Origin: Chloroflexales bacterium
GTDB lineage: Bacteria; Chloroflexota; Chloroflexia; Chloroflexales; Chloroflexaceae
NCBI GenBank assembly: GCA_013336035.1
Contig: JAAXUL010000644.1
Span: 1 to 5,169, forward strand
Reading direction: 5' to 3'
DNA: 5,169 nt
Every line of letters starts with the position of its first letter. Position 1 is the stretch's first letter. Shown here in pieces: positions 5,012 through 5,169 of the stretch. Below the pieces are notes generated by a model that saw nothing but the letters and a program-made list of their open reading frames with translations, did no database searches and was not told where the DNA came from. The position numbers and the translations under genes were made by a program.

Positions 5012-5169
5012 ATGCTCACCTGGCTCCACCGCCGCAGCCCCCTGCAAGGCCTGCTCCTCGGGGCCGTCCTGCTCGTGATGATTGGGATGCTGGACACCCT
5101 CACCGGCGGGCTGCGCCTGGCCACCGGCAGCATCTGGCCGCCCGTGGTCGCCCACGGCGCCTGGAATCT
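5012..5169 (+). CDS. CPBP-family intramembrane protease, C-terminal motif region (runs off right edge; perhaps a fragment)
   Basis: From an ATG at 5012, preceded by GAGG at six bases, 52 codons with strongly GC-rich third positions run to the edge. Residues 11-27 are a membrane span (LQGLLLGAVLLVMIGML). Residues 34-52 read LRLATGSIWPPVVAHGAWN, the last conserved motif of CPBP (Abi) proteases, where His48 and Asn52 belong to the active site. The family also needs an upstream EExxxR motif and an FxxxH motif on earlier helices, but an in-frame TGA at 4994-4996 leaves no room for them. Either this is a 5'-truncated relic, or the gene is an unusual short relative that continues to the right. The competing open frame from 4933 has poorer codon structure and no recognisable content. 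The gene follows tatA by 82 bases. Confidence 0.6.
   Translation, partial: MLTWLHRRSPLQGLLLGAVLLVMIGMLDTLTGGLRLATGSIWPPVVAHGAWN

Noticed and set aside
4933..5169. Open plus-strand frame from the ATG at 4933
   Set aside because: It encodes Pro/Arg-rich low-complexity sequence with poor third-position bias, while the frame from 5012 carries a membrane span and a CPBP motif.

Overview
The window reads as high-GC DNA from a member of the Chloroflexota, most likely a filamentous Chloroflexales-type organism. This rests on recognised protein styles rather than a marker gene: a very large BTAD/AAA regulator, an FtsH-like ATPase with the 'PGE.GVSF.DYKGNPEVLE' signature, a short 'hVVRLW..' protein and an ATPase with a 'YRGLYV..EVD' N-terminal segment. 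No rRNA, tRNA, intact mobile element or CRISPR array was seen.

Left part (1-3333, all minus strand): an 829-residue SARP/BTAD-type transcriptional regulator with a central AAA/STAND ATPase and a C-terminal helix-turn-helix ends at a likely intrinsic terminator (817-842). Downstream is an AT-richer gap carrying a 7-bp direct repeat with an 11-bp period, the geometry of SARP operators. Next come a 90-residue protein of unknown function and the N-terminal 103 residues of an ATPase that runs off the left edge. The simplest reading is that the regulator, which is next door, controls this two-gene operon. The ATPase N-terminus resembles those of AAA+ ATPases found with extracellular contractile injection systems (eCIS), but the ATPase core lies outside the window, so that link is inferred.

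Middle part (3334-4710): a gene graveyard. The regulator's upstream region holds several inverted repeats. An AT-rich patch then leads into the last ~34 codons of an ECF sigma factor (region 4, plus strand). This abuts, tail to tail, the wreck of an FtsH-like ATPase/protease gene on the minus strand. That wreck keeps an AAA+ core, then the zinc-binding HEAGH motif in a second frame, then a piece like the protein's C-terminal tail in a third frame, so two internal deletions are implied and its membrane N-terminus is gone. From 4403 to 4710 no intact gene is visible. The stretch holds an orphan Shine-Dalgarno sequence, a 60-codon open segment on the minus strand and, on the plus strand, an RNA-like structure (a GAAA-tetraloop hairpin next to a 9-bp long-range stem).

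Right part (4711-5169, plus strand): a small tatA-type Tat translocase gene with a strong ribosome binding site, then a short reading frame carrying the last conserved motif of a CPBP-family intramembrane protease. That frame lacks room for the earlier catalytic motifs and may be a fragment. It runs off the right edge.
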